A stretch of DNA of 33,147 nt from an uncultured Acidimicrobiales bacterium (GCA_902805555.1 CADCSY010000012.1:1-33147), one strand, 5' to 3'. Counted from the first letter of the stretch, positions 7,926-14,898 are shown. The notes: generated by a model from the letters alone, not told the origin. Numbers and translations: made by a program.

Positions 7926-8483
7926 TCAGCTGGAGCGACCCGAGAGCTTGTCCCGGAGCCGGTCGACGAGGCCCACACCGGGCCCCACCAGCTTGTGGAA
8001 CACCTCGTTGTTGGGGGCCCCCGGGTGGGCCCTGGTGGGGGCGACCTTCTTCGCGGTCTCCACCTTCGTGGCCATCGTCACGAGCTGCTCGTGGGGGATG
8101 CTGGCTCGCAGCTTCGGGAACTGCTCGGTCTCCTCGTCCTGGACGTGGTCGCGCAGGACGGTCTCGAGCTGCGTGATCAGCCCGTCGAAGGTCGGGTCGG
8201 ACGGCTCGGCGCCCTCGAGCTCCTTCATGATGCGCTCGAGCTGCTTGTGCTCCTGGACGTCGTGCTCGACCGCCTGGTCCCCGTCGGGCAGGTGCTCCTT
8301 CATCGCCGGGTAGACGAACATCTCCTCGGCCACGGAGTGGCGCACGAGCTCGCTGATCAAGGTGTCGGCCAGGTCACGGCGCTCCTCGACGGCGCTGCTC
8401 CCGCGGATCTGGGCGATGAGGCTCGTCACCTCGGTGTGGTCGGTGGTCAGGACCTCGATCACGTCCTGCTGGCTGTCCGTCAT
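7926..8483 (-). CDS. Hemerythrin HHE cation-binding domain protein
   Basis: This 185-residue cytoplasmic protein has the four-helix bundle layout of hemerythrin HHE proteins, which bind a di-iron centre for oxygen, NO or redox sensing. Candidate ligands are in VLTTDHTEV (helix 1), LVRHSVAEEMFVYP (helix 2), VEHDVQEHKQLE (helix 3) and LRDHVQDEETEQFP (helix 4). About 40 C-terminal residues extend past the bundle and are polar (AHPGAPNNEVFHKLVGPG). ATG 8483 is chosen over the longer frame because AGGAGG lies at the right distance upstream. It converges with the VanY-type gene with 11 bases between stops, and is divergent from the thioesterase gene. Confidence 0.88.
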   Translation of the reverse strand: MTDSQQDVIEVLTTDHTEVTSLIAQIRGSSAVEERRDLADTLISELVRHSVAEEMFVYPAMKEHLPDGDQAVEHDVQEHKQLERIMKELEGAEPSDPTFDGLITQLETVLRDHVQDEETEQFPKLRASIPHEQLVTMATKVETAKKVAPTRAHPGAPNNEVFHKLVGPGVGLVDRLRDKLSGRSS

Positions 8484-8649
8484 GGTCGCCCTCCTGCTGG
8501 CTGCGTGCGTGTGGGCCTCGCCTACCCGGGACCGGCTCCGGGGGCACGTCGCGCAGCGTCGTCCGCCGGCCACGGGGCGCCGCACCTCGATGGGCGCGGC
8601 CCCGCATGGAGGTGGTAGGACGACTCCAACGACGACCCCGGGGGGACCG

Positions 8650-9177
8650 ATGAGCCACACGTTCGTTGACAAGATGATGGAGGCGATGAAGACGGGTGCG
8701 CTCGAGTCACCCGTCGAGAAGCTCGTGGGCATGCGACTCGTCGACTACGGGCGGGGCGAGGCGACCTACGAGCTCGAGGTGCGCGAGGACCACGCCAACC
8801 CCATGGGGATGGTGCAGGGGGGGATCGCCTCGATCCTCGCCGACGCAGCCATGGCCATGGCCACCACGACCATGCTGACGAACGACGACATGCGGGTCTC
8901 CGCCGTCACCACGGCCGACCTCTTCTCGCGGTTCCTGAAGCCGATCAGCGCCAAGAAGATCAAGGTGCTGCGGGCCGAGGCGAAGGTGATCAAGTCGGGG
9001 CGGCTCCTGATGTGGGCCGAGTGCACGCTGCAGGCCGACGGCGACTGCGTCGGGATGTTCAACGCCACCGGCGTCCGGGTCTCGTTCGACCAGAAGGACT
9101 CGGCCATGACCAACACCGGTTCGGCGGCGAGCGCCAGGAGCGAGGAGACGGCGGGGGCCGCGGGCGGGGGCTCGTGA
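8650..9177 (+). CDS. PaaI-type hotdog thioesterase
   Basis: This 175-residue hotdog-fold protein would hydrolyse acyl- or aryl-CoA thioesters. The signature is HANPMGMVQGGIASILADAA (about 46-65), where the usual HGG is QGG. The conserved core ends near residue 155 and is followed by a Ser/Ala/Gly-rich tail. The ATG at 8650 is preceded by GGGGGGACC as a ribosome site. Its TGA overlaps the GTG start of the next gene by four bases (GTGA), so the two are co-translated. The aromatic-CoA or fatty-acyl substrate is unknown. Confidence 0.85.
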   Translation: MSHTFVDKMMEAMKTGALESPVEKLVGMRLVDYGRGEATYELEVREDHANPMGMVQGGIASILADAAMAMATTTMLTNDDMRVSAVTTADLFSRFLKPISAKKIKVLRAEAKVIKSGRLLMWAECTLQADGDCVGMFNATGVRVSFDQKDSAMTNTGSAASARSEETAGAAGGGS

Positions 9178-9620
9178 CCTCGAAGGCGGACCTCGTGGGC
9201 TCGTGGGAGCTCACCCAGTGGGACTACACCGTCGACGGGGTGCACCGTGGCTACGTGATGGGGGAGGACGCCCAGGGCCAGATCCTCTACACGCCCGAGG
9301 GTCGGATGTCGGCGATCCTCATGCAGGCCGACCGCCCCCACTTCGGGGTGGGCGCCTTCCACCAGGGCAGCGCGGAGCAGCGGGAGGCGGCTGCGCTCAC
9401 CTACGTCTCCTACGGTGGCACCTTCGACGTCGACGGCGACCGGGTCTCGCACCACGTCGCGTACAGCCTCTTCCCCGACTGGATCGGCACCGACCTGGTG
9501 CGTGAGGTGTCGTGGGACGACGGGCAGCTCGTCCTCACGGCCGTGCCCGAGACGACCAGCACCGGGAAGACGGTGGTCAACCGGCTCGTCTGGCGACGGG
9601 CGGCCTCCGGGGGGACCTGA
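9174..9620 (+). CDS. Lipocalin-like domain protein
   Basis: This 148-residue protein resembles the lipocalin-like family Lipocalin_5: it opens with LVGSWELTQW and continues with GQILYTPEGRMSAILM, YVSYGGTFDVDGDRVSHHV and a closing strand region ending KTVVNRLVWRR. Such small beta barrels bind hydrophobic ligands. No signal peptide is seen, so it should be cytoplasmic. The GTG start overlaps the thioesterase stop. Pairing with a thioesterase would fit handling of an acyl product, but this is inference. Confidence 0.75.
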   Translation: MTSKADLVGSWELTQWDYTVDGVHRGYVMGEDAQGQILYTPEGRMSAILMQADRPHFGVGAFHQGSAEQREAAALTYVSYGGTFDVDGDRVSHHVAYSLFPDWIGTDLVREVSWDDGQLVLTAVPETTSTGKTVVNRLVWRRAASGGT

Positions 9621-9762
9621 GTCCCGGCTCTGCCACGGCTCCGACCGGGGGTCGCCTCGCCGGCCGGGACCGCCACCGGCCACTGGCGCTGCACTGCGAG
9701 GTGCCTCCGTCGGTCCGCCACCCGCCTCGTCGGCCGTTGCCAGGCGCCCGCCTCGCCGGCGG

Positions 9763-9768
9763 TAGCCT
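9763..9768 (+). promoter_or_regulatory. TAGCCT -10 element of a leaderless promoter (dapD)
   Basis: TAGCCT ends 6 bases before the dapD ATG, without a ribosome site between them. The 154 bases between the lipocalin-like gene and dapD show nothing else that I can support. Confidence 0.5.
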
Positions 9769-9774
9769 CCGGCG

Positions 9775-10602
9775 ATGGCCGACCTCGAGGCTCGCATCGA
9801 CGACCTGTGGCAGCGGCGCGACGAGCTCGACGACGTCGATCCCGAGGCCACTGCAGCCGTGCTGGAGGCGGTCACCCTCCTCGACCGGGGTGAGGCGCGG
9901 ATCGCCGAGATCGACGCCGAGACCGGCAGCGTCGTCGTCCACGAGTGGCTGAAGCGGGCCATCCTGCTGCTGTTCGGCCAGAGCAAGATGGACACCGTCG
10001 AGATCGGGCCCTTCGAGTTCGCCGACAAGATCCCGCTGAAGGGCGGTTACGAGCAGGCCGGGGTCCGGGTGGTGCCCGGGGCCTCCGCCCGCTTCGGATC
10101 CTTCCTCGAGCGGGGTGTGATCCTCATGCCGAGCTACGTGAACATCGGCGCCAGGGTCGGGTCGGGGACCATGGTCGACACCTGGGCCACGGTGGGCTCC
10201 TGCGCGCAGATCGGCCGCAACGTCCACCTCTCCGGCGGGGTCGGGATCGGCGGCGTGCTCGAGCCGCCCCAGGCGGCGCCCACCTTCATCGGCGACGAGG
10301 CCTACATCGGCAGCCGCTGCATCGTGGCGGAAGGCGCGAGGGTCGGCGAGGGCTCGGTGCTCGGGGCCGGCGCCATCCTCACCGCCACCATCCCCGTCCT
10401 CGACGCCGACACCGGGCTCGAGCTCAGCCGAGGGGTGGTCCCGCCGTGGTGCGTGGCGGTGGCCGCGACCCGTCCCCGGGAGTTCGCGGGTGGCACGTTC
10501 GGGATGGCCTGCGTGCTCGTCATCAAGCGCCTGAGCGAGGGCGAGCGCCACGACAAGTCCGGGTTGAACGAGCTGCTCCGCACGCACGGGTCGGCGGTCT
10601 GA
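9775..10602 (+). CDS. dapD: Tetrahydrodipicolinate N-succinyltransferase, Gram-negative (E. coli) type
   Basis: DapD adds succinyl from succinyl-CoA to tetrahydrodipicolinate, the committed step of the succinylase route to diaminopimelate. The 275-residue length and motifs match the E. coli-type enzyme: an N-terminal helical part with VHEWLKRAILL, VILMPSYVNIGA, the block GTMVDTWATVGSCAQIG, NVHLSGGVGIGGVLEP, and the C-terminal GLNELLRTHG. Between them lies a left-handed beta-helix of hexapeptide repeats (about 105-215). Most actinomycetes that I know carry a different, longer DapD. dapE begins four bases after its stop, so they form an operon. Confidence 0.93.
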   Translation: MADLEARIDDLWQRRDELDDVDPEATAAVLEAVTLLDRGEARIAEIDAETGSVVVHEWLKRAILLLFGQSKMDTVEIGPFEFADKIPLKGGYEQAGVRVVPGASARFGSFLERGVILMPSYVNIGARVGSGTMVDTWATVGSCAQIGRNVHLSGGVGIGGVLEPPQAAPTFIGDEAYIGSRCIVAEGARVGEGSVLGAGAILTATIPVLDADTGLELSRGVVPPWCVAVAATRPREFAGGTFGMACVLVIKRLSEGERHDKSGLNELLRTHGSAV

Positions 10603-10606
10603 CCGT

Positions 10607-11692
10607 GTGGTCGCGCAGGGACCCGTGACCGACCTGCTCGCCCTCACCGGCGAGCTCGTCGACATCCCGTCGGTGAGCCACGACGAGGCTGCGATCACCG
10701 ACCACCTGGCGGCGCTCCTCAGTGAGGTCCCGTGGCTGGTGGTCGAGCGCCACCAGCACAACCTGGTGGCGCGGACGGACCTCGGCCGATCGCAGCGCCT
10801 CATCCTGGCCGGCCACACCGACACCGTCCCGGTCAACGGGAACCACCGGGCCGTCGTCGAGGGCGACATCCTGCGAGGGCTGGGCGCGTCCGACATGAAG
10901 TCGGGGGTGGCCGTGCTGCTCGAGCTGGCCAGGACGGTCGCGGAGCCCGCCTGTGACGTCTCGTACGTGTTCTACGCAGCCGAGGAGGTGGAGGCGGCCC
11001 ACAACGGGCTCGAGGTCCTCTTCCGCGACCGGCCCGACCTGCTGGCCGGTGACGCCGCCATCCTGGGGGAGCCGACCGACGGCACCGTGGAGGCCGGCTG
11101 CCAGGGCACGCTGCGCCTGGCGGTGCACCTGGCGGGGCGCCGGGCGCACACCGCCCGCCCGTGGATGGGCGTGAACGCCATCCACCGTCTCGGGCCCGTG
11201 CTCGACGCCGTCGAGCGCTTCGACGCCCGCCGCCCCGTGCTCGACGGCTGCGAGTACCGGGAGGCGCTCCAGGCGGTCCGGGTGGAGGGAGGCGTCGCCG
11301 GGAACGTCGTGCCCGACGCGGCCACGATCGTGCTCAACCACCGGTTCGCCCCCGACCGCGACACCGGTGCGGCAGAGCGGGCGGTGCGCGAGGCCCTGGC
11401 ACCTGCGCTCGGTGACGACGACGTCGTCGAGCTCCTCGACGCAGCACCCTCGGCAGCACCCGGGCTCGACCACCCGCTCCTGGGCGCGCTGGTGCGCCGC
11501 GGCGGCCTCACCGTCCGGGCGAAGCTCGGCTGGACCGACGTCGCCCGCTTCGCCGCCCGAGGCGTCCCGGCCGTCAACTTCGGTCCCGGCGACCCGACCC
11601 TCGCCCACACCCAGGAGGAGTGGGTGGGCCGAGCCCCGATCGAGGCGACCTACGCAGCGCTGGCCGACCTCCTCACATCGGGAGCCGACTGA
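10607..11692 (+). CDS. dapE: Succinyl-diaminopimelate desuccinylase (M20 peptidase family)
   Basis: DapE removes succinate from N-succinyl-LL-diaminopimelate with two zinc ions. The protein has 361 residues from GTG 10607; GTG 10625 is an alternative, six residues shorter. Metal and catalytic positions are His70 in GHTDTVP, Asp96 in ASDMKSG, Glu126/Glu127 in YAAEEVEA (base and ligand), Glu155 in LGEPTDG, and the last His in LAHTQEEW near the end. A small lid domain lies between about 165 and 275, including RRAHTARPWMG. It is in an operon with dapD. The layout matches the actinobacterial DapE subfamily. Confidence 0.92.
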   Translation: MVAQGPVTDLLALTGELVDIPSVSHDEAAITDHLAALLSEVPWLVVERHQHNLVARTDLGRSQRLILAGHTDTVPVNGNHRAVVEGDILRGLGASDMKSGVAVLLELARTVAEPACDVSYVFYAAEEVEAAHNGLEVLFRDRPDLLAGDAAILGEPTDGTVEAGCQGTLRLAVHLAGRRAHTARPWMGVNAIHRLGPVLDAVERFDARRPVLDGCEYREALQAVRVEGGVAGNVVPDAATIVLNHRFAPDRDTGAAERAVREALAPALGDDDVVELLDAAPSAAPGLDHPLLGALVRRGGLTVRAKLGWTDVARFAARGVPAVNFGPGDPTLAHTQEEWVGRAPIEATYAALADLLTSGAD

Positions 11693-11743
11693 CCACAGGG
11701 TCCTCCCGCTGCAGCGTCCTCGGCCGGCCCCGCTCCCTGGTGA

Positions 11744-11759
11744 CCTCGTGGTGACGAGG
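11744..11759. terminator. Short hairpin between convergent dapE and lexA
   Basis: CCTCGT and ACGAGG pair perfectly around GGTG in the 106-base gap between the two stops. There is no U-tract on either strand, so the terminator call is weak. Confidence 0.3.
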
Positions 11760-11798
11760 CAGCTGCCTGGCGTCCTGGTGCAGGAGGCGCCGGGACGC

Positions 11799-12431
11799 TC
11801 AGAGGCGGCGCATGACGGTGACGACCCGGCCGTAGACCTCCACCTCACCAGGGTCGAACGGCATCGGCGCGAGCCGCTCGTTGGCGGGGAGCAGCACGAC
11901 CTGGTCGCCCTGCCTCGTGAAGGTCTTCACGGTCGCCTCCCCACCCGGGATGCCGACGGCGACGATCTCCCCGTCACGGGCCTCGGCCTGCTGGCGCACC
12001 ACCACCAGGTCGCCGTCGAGGATGCCGGCATCGACCATCGAGTCGCCCCTGACCCGCAGCATGAACAGCGTCCCCTCGCCGGTGAGGTCGGACGGGACGG
12101 GGATGAGCTCCTCGACGTTCTCGCCGGCGAGGACGTCGCTGCCGGCCGCGATGTCGCCCACGAGGGGGATGTGGCGCGACGGGCGCCGCTCGGCGGTCAT
12201 GCCCGACGACGGGTCGTAGCGGACCTCGATGGCCCGGGGCTTGGTGGGGTCGCGGCGGAGGAACCCGCGCTTCTGGAGCGTGGCCAGGTGGGTGTGGACG
12301 GTCGACGGCGACGTGAGCCCCACCGCCTCGCCGATCTCGCGCACCGACGGCGGGTAGCCGCGCTCGCGCTGCTCGGTGACGATGAACTCCAGGATCTCCC
12401 GCTGCCTGTCCGTCAGCACCTCGTCGGTCAC
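11799..12431 (-). CDS. lexA: LexA repressor, SOS regulator
   Basis: LexA represses SOS genes and cuts itself when RecA filaments form. The protein has 210 residues. The GTG at 12431 is chosen because GAGGAGGGG precedes it and because the protein then begins in the conserved VLTDRQREILEFI. The winged helix-turn-helix covers about 7-70 (PSVREIGEAVGL, then TVHTHLATLQKRG). The self-cleavage bond is Ala96-Gly97 in IAAGSD, and the Ser-Lys dyad is Ser131 (RGDSMVD) and Lys169 (TVKTF). All residues for autocleavage are present. It is divergent from the LysM gene; the shared upstream region holds three SOS-box-like sites. Confidence 0.96.
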   Translation of the reverse strand: MTDEVLTDRQREILEFIVTEQRERGYPPSVREIGEAVGLTSPSTVHTHLATLQKRGFLRRDPTKPRAIEVRYDPSSGMTAERRPSRHIPLVGDIAAGSDVLAGENVEELIPVPSDLTGEGTLFMLRVRGDSMVDAGILDGDLVVVRQQAEARDGEIVAVGIPGGEATVKTFTRQGDQVVLLPANERLAPMPFDPGEVEVYGRVVTVMRRL

Positions 12432-12569
12432 GGCACCCCCTCCTCGTCCTCTCGGTCGTGCGGTTCTCTTGCCTGCGCTTCTCTCGCAGCTGTCGGCGCC
12501 TCGGCTGCTGGCACCTCCCACTGCTGGCACCTCGTCGCGCATCGGGTCCTACCTGCGGCGGAGCACGAT

Positions 12570-12583
12570 CGAACGCGTGTTTC
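12570..12583. promoter_or_regulatory. Imperfect SOS (LexA) box
   Basis: CGAACGCGTGTTTC follows the actinobacterial SOS pattern CGAACRNRYGTTYG except at the last base. It lies about 140 bases upstream of lexA and 150 before the LysM gene. It could serve lexA autoregulation. Confidence 0.5.
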
Positions 12584-12615
12584 GTCCGCACCGTACCGAA
12601 CGGGCGCATGGGAAG

Positions 12616-12629
12616 CAAACACCTGTTCG
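12616..12629. promoter_or_regulatory. Weak SOS-box-like site
   Basis: CAAACACCTGTTCG keeps the right half GTTCG of the SOS box and most of the left half, with two departures from CGAACRNRYGTTYG. It is a secondary site at best. Confidence 0.35.
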
Positions 12630-12674
12630 AAGGCACCCTTGACGTACCGGTGGGGCCGTGCTTCGCTGGGTGTG

Positions 12675-12688
12675 CGAACAGGCGTTCG
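12675..12688. promoter_or_regulatory. Perfect SOS (LexA) box upstream of the LysM gene
   Basis: CGAACAGGCGTTCG fits the mycobacterial-type SOS consensus at all positions, and the dyad extends outwards to GTGCGAAC / GTTCGCAC, eight paired bases on each side. It ends 47 bases before the LysM gene's ATG, where LexA would block its promoter. Confidence 0.85.
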
Positions 12689-12735
12689 CACCCGGGTCGA
12701 ACGACCCCGCAGCCCCCGACCGCAGGAGCCACCGC

Positions 12736-13134
12736 ATGGCCGCCGTCCGACACCTGGATGTCCACCCCGCCGAGCAGGACGTCGGCGGGATGGGCCGTGG
12801 CGGGGGACCGCACCTGCGCCTCGTGCACGGCGGTGGCACGTGCACGCAGCGGCGCCAGGAGGGGATCTACCGCAGGCGGCGCATCGTGGTCGGGCTGGTC
12901 CTCGCCCTGTGCTCCGTCGCGCTGCTGCGGTGGGTGGCGCCGCTGCTCGGTGACCCCGCCGTCGCACCACCGGAGGCGGGGTCGGTCCACATCGTCCAAC
13001 CGGGTGACACCTACTGGTCCATCGCGTCGTCGCTCGACAGCGACGGCGACATCACCGGCACCGTCGACGCCATCAGCGCGTCGCACGGCGGGCGGGTCCT
13101 CCAGGTCGGCGACCGGCTCGTGCTGCCGGGTTGA
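12736..13134 (+). CDS. LysM single-pass membrane protein, probable SOS-induced division inhibitor (ChiZ/DivS/YneA-like)
   Basis: This 132-residue protein has a basic cytoplasmic N-terminal region, one membrane segment after RRRR (about 50-71), and an external LysM domain (about 84-132; VQPGDTYWSIASSL, then VLQVGDRLVLPG) that should bind peptidoglycan. No peptidase or hydrolase domain is present. ATG 12736 follows a GGAG ribosome site and leaves the perfect SOS box in the promoter. Position between divergent lexA and nrdR matches Mycobacterium chiZ (Rv2719c) and Corynebacterium divS, which stop division during DNA damage; Bacillus yneA sits beside lexA too. The function is inferred from this context. 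Confidence 0.85.
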   Translation: MAAVRHLDVHPAEQDVGGMGRGGGPHLRLVHGGGTCTQRRQEGIYRRRRIVVGLVLALCSVALLRWVAPLLGDPAVAPPEAGSVHIVQPGDTYWSIASSLDSDGDITGTVDAISASHGGRVLQVGDRLVLPG

Positions 13135-13186
13135 CCGATGCCCCTGGGGGCGGATCGCGCCGGGACGACCGGTGGAGGGCGGCCGG

Positions 13187-13192
13187 TACCGT
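13187..13192 (+). promoter_or_regulatory. TACCGT -10 element of a leaderless promoter (nrdR)
   Basis: TACCGT ends 6 bases before the nrdR GTG at 13199. nrdR may therefore have its own leaderless transcript besides read-through from the SOS-controlled LysM gene. Confidence 0.5.
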
Positions 13193-13198
13193 GCGGTG

Positions 13199-13678
13199 GT
13201 GCGCTGCCCGTCGTGCTCGAGCCTCGACGACAAGGTGATCGACTCCCGGATGGCCGACGACGGTGGCGCCATCCGCCGTCGGCGGGAGTGCCTGGCGTGC
13301 GGGCGGCGGGTCACCACGTTCGAGCGGGTGGAGGAGGCGTCGCTCGTGGTGGTGAAGCGCTCGGGGGAGCGCGTCCCGTTCGACCGGTCCAAGGTGGTGG
13401 CGGGCGTGGCTGCGGCCGCCAAGAACCGCCCGGTGACCCAGCAGGTGATGGAGTCGCTCGCAGCCGACGTCGAGGAGCAGGCCCGCCTCGCGGGGCCGGA
13501 GGTCACCACCGAGGCGCTCGGCATCAAGGTCCTCGAGCGGCTGCGGCAGCTCGACGGTGTCGCCTACCTGCGCTTCGCGAGCGTCTACAAGGGCTTCGAG
13601 GACCTCACCGACTTCCAGCGGGAGGTCGGGGAGCTGGCGAAGGCCACCGAGCCGAAGCGGCCCGTCACCGAGCGCTGA
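13199..13678 (+). CDS. nrdR: Transcriptional repressor NrdR
   Basis: NrdR senses ATP/dATP and represses ribonucleotide reductase genes. The protein has 159 residues, the usual size. GTG 13199 is chosen because the protein then starts directly in the zinc ribbon: Cys3, Cys6, Cys31 and Cys34 (MRCPSC then CLACGRR). The ATP-cone follows from about 47 to 137 (VVKRSGERVPFDRSKV; the block with NRPVTQQVMESLA; VAYLRFASVYKGF). Its likely target, nrdJ, lies 1.4 kb downstream behind two NrdR boxes. The stop is 11 bases from the stop of the convergent RibD-like gene. Confidence 0.96.
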   Translation: MRCPSCSSLDDKVIDSRMADDGGAIRRRRECLACGRRVTTFERVEEASLVVVKRSGERVPFDRSKVVAGVAAAAKNRPVTQQVMESLAADVEEQARLAGPEVTTEALGIKVLERLRQLDGVAYLRFASVYKGFEDLTDFQREVGELAKATEPKRPVTER

Positions 13679-13689
13679 CCCGCCGGCGA

Positions 13690-14424
13690 CTACCCCCCGA
13701 CGTCGGTCCCCGCCGACGGCTCCGCCCGTGCGATCAGGTACCGCAGCAGCAGGAAGCCCTCGTCCTCGAGCGCAGCGTCCAGCACCAACCGGACCGGAGC
13801 GGCTGGCACGGTCCCGGAGAGGATGCGTGGCCCACCGCCCCCCGCCAGGAGGGGGCTGACCGTCAGGCACAGCTCGTCCACCAGGCCGGCGGCCACGAGC
13901 TGCGCGAGGAGCCTGGGACCTCCCTCGCACAGCGCCACCTCGTGGCCCCGCTCGGCCAGTGCCGCCAAGCCGAGCACGGGGTCCACGGCCTCGTCACCGG
14001 CGACGACCACGTCGGCCACCGCGGCGACCTGGCGACGGCGCCCGGGGTCGGCCGCCTCGCACGTCAGGATGATCGTCCGTGCCGGAGCCTCGGCGAAGAG
14101 GGGCTGGGTCAGGTCCAGCGCGAGCGAGCGGCTGACCACGGCGACGGGGACCGGTCGGGGCTCCCGGATGGGGCGGTAGCGCTCGACCCGCACGGTCTCC
14201 GCCGCGACGAGCACGACGTCGGCGAGGCTGCGCAGGAGGTGGAACACCTGCCGGTCGGCCGGCCCCCCGAGCCCGCCGGAACGGCCCTCGAGCGCTGCGG
14301 ACCCGTCGGCCGAGGCGATCATGTTGGCGAGGAGCCACGGTCTGCCCGGCCTCGGCGCTCGAGGCCCGCCGTACACCGCCACGAGGTCCGCCTCGGGGCT
14401 CGGGTCGGGGAGCAGCTGGCGCAC
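13690..14424 (-). CDS. RibD C-terminal-domain reductase (pyrimidine reductase family, Rv2671-like)
   Basis: This 244-residue protein consists of a RibD_C / dihydrofolate-reductase-like domain. Marks are RPWLLANMIASADGSAAL (NADPH and substrate site), SGGLGGPADRQVFHLLRS, ADVVLVAAETVR, LCEGGPRLLAQLVAAGLV and ELCLTVSPLLAGG. There is no N-terminal deaminase domain, so it is not a complete riboflavin-pathway RibD. The Mycobacterium tuberculosis relative Rv2671 can act as an alternative dihydrofolate reductase, which would fit a place beside nucleotide-reduction genes. GTG 14424 is chosen because a TACGGT element lies 6 bases upstream. Confidence 0.85.
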   Translation of the reverse strand: MRQLLPDPSPEADLVAVYGGPRAPRPGRPWLLANMIASADGSAALEGRSGGLGGPADRQVFHLLRSLADVVLVAAETVRVERYRPIREPRPVPVAVVSRSLALDLTQPLFAEAPARTIILTCEAADPGRRRQVAAVADVVVAGDEAVDPVLGLAALAERGHEVALCEGGPRLLAQLVAAGLVDELCLTVSPLLAGGGGPRILSGTVPAAPVRLVLDAALEDEGFLLLRYLIARAEPSAGTDVGG

Positions 14425-14430
14425 CGGGCG

Positions 14431-14436
14431 ACCGTA
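14431..14436 (-). promoter_or_regulatory. TACGGT -10 element of a leaderless promoter (RibD-like gene)
   Basis: On the minus strand TACGGT ends 6 bases before GTG 14424. No ribosome site is present. Confidence 0.5.
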
Positions 14437-14475
14437 CCGAGGCGGTCGGGCCGATCCCGACGCAGCGCCCCGGCA

Positions 14476-14652
14476 CCGTCCACAAGGCACCCGGGTGGGC
14501 GGTCGTCCCCAGCCGCCGGGGTGCGATCCCGCTGCTGGCTGCGCCCCCGGGTGGCGCCGGCCCCCGGCGTGTGGACCGCCCCCTCGCTCGTCCCCAGCGC
14601 CATCCACACCCTGGGGGCAAACCCCACAGGAAGCGCCCCGTAGCGCTCCACA
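14476..14652. other. Gene-free stretch with a cluster of TCCACA (DnaA-box-like) motifs
   Basis: The 640 bases between the RibD-like gene and nrdJ hold no convincing gene. Within this part, four nonamers end in TCCACA: 14476-14484 (CCGTCCACA), 14570-14578 on the minus strand (CGGTCCACA), 14600-14608 (CCATCCACA) and 14644-14652 (CGCTCCACA). Each is a partial match to the DnaA box TTRTCCACA. A decamer CGTCCCCAGC also occurs twice (14504 and 14589). DnaA control of nrd genes is known in E. coli; whether it applies here is open. Confidence 0.35.
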
Positions 14653-14678
14653 GGCCGGGGCTCCTACGGTGCCGCGAA

Positions 14679-14740
14679 CAGGGGCCGTGCACGGCGGCGC
14701 CGCGCGGCGCACGACTGCTTGCTTTCGCGAACGGCCCCTG
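14679..14740. repeat. 10-bp perfect inverted repeat upstream of the nrdJ promoter
   Basis: CAGGGGCCGT (14679-14688) and ACGGCCCCTG (14731-14740) are perfect inverted copies with 42 bases between them, which themselves contain a GC-rich self-complementary core. It ends 27 bases before the -35 element. It could be an operator or a cruciform. Confidence 0.5.
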
Positions 14741-14767
14741 ACCTGCACCGACATCCGGCCGCCGACC

Positions 14768-14797
14768 TTGACAGGGCCGGAAGTACGATGCTGTAAT
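14768..14797 (+). promoter_or_regulatory. Strong sigma-70-type promoter of nrdJ
   Basis: A perfect -35 TTGACA (14768-14773), an 18-base spacer and a -10 TGTAAT (14792-14797) stand out in an AT-richer island. Transcription would begin near 14804, inside the first NrdR box, and leave a leader of about 260 bases before nrdJ. Confidence 0.8.
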
Positions 14798-14798
14798 T

Positions 14799-14814
14799 AC
14801 ACCTCATCTTGTGG
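14799..14814. promoter_or_regulatory. NrdR box 1
   Basis: ACACCTCATCTTGTGG has the NrdR-box frame CAC-N8-GTG (family consensus ACACWATATATWGTGT). It begins one base after the -10 element, so bound NrdR would cover the transcription start. Confidence 0.75.
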
Positions 14815-14829
14815 CTCGGAAGGAGCCAC

Positions 14830-14845
14830 CCACCAGATCTTGTGG
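14830..14845. promoter_or_regulatory. NrdR box 2
   Basis: CCACCAGATCTTGTGG has the same CAC-N8-GTG frame and shares ATCTTGTGG with box 1. The two boxes are 31 bases apart (three helical turns) with 15 bases between, the classic arrangement for NrdR oligomer binding. Confidence 0.75.
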
Positions 14846-14898
14846 TCAGGGTCGTGTGGTCGACGATCTGCGGTCAGGGAGCGGGTACGTCGGGAGAC

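Noticed and set aside
11744-11759. Firm terminator between dapE and lexA
   Set aside because: The stem has only 6 pairs and no U-tract, so it is listed as a weak hairpin only.
12658-12735. Longer start for the LysM protein
   Set aside because: It would place the perfect SOS box inside the coding region; ATG 12736 has a ribosome site and leaves the box in the promoter.
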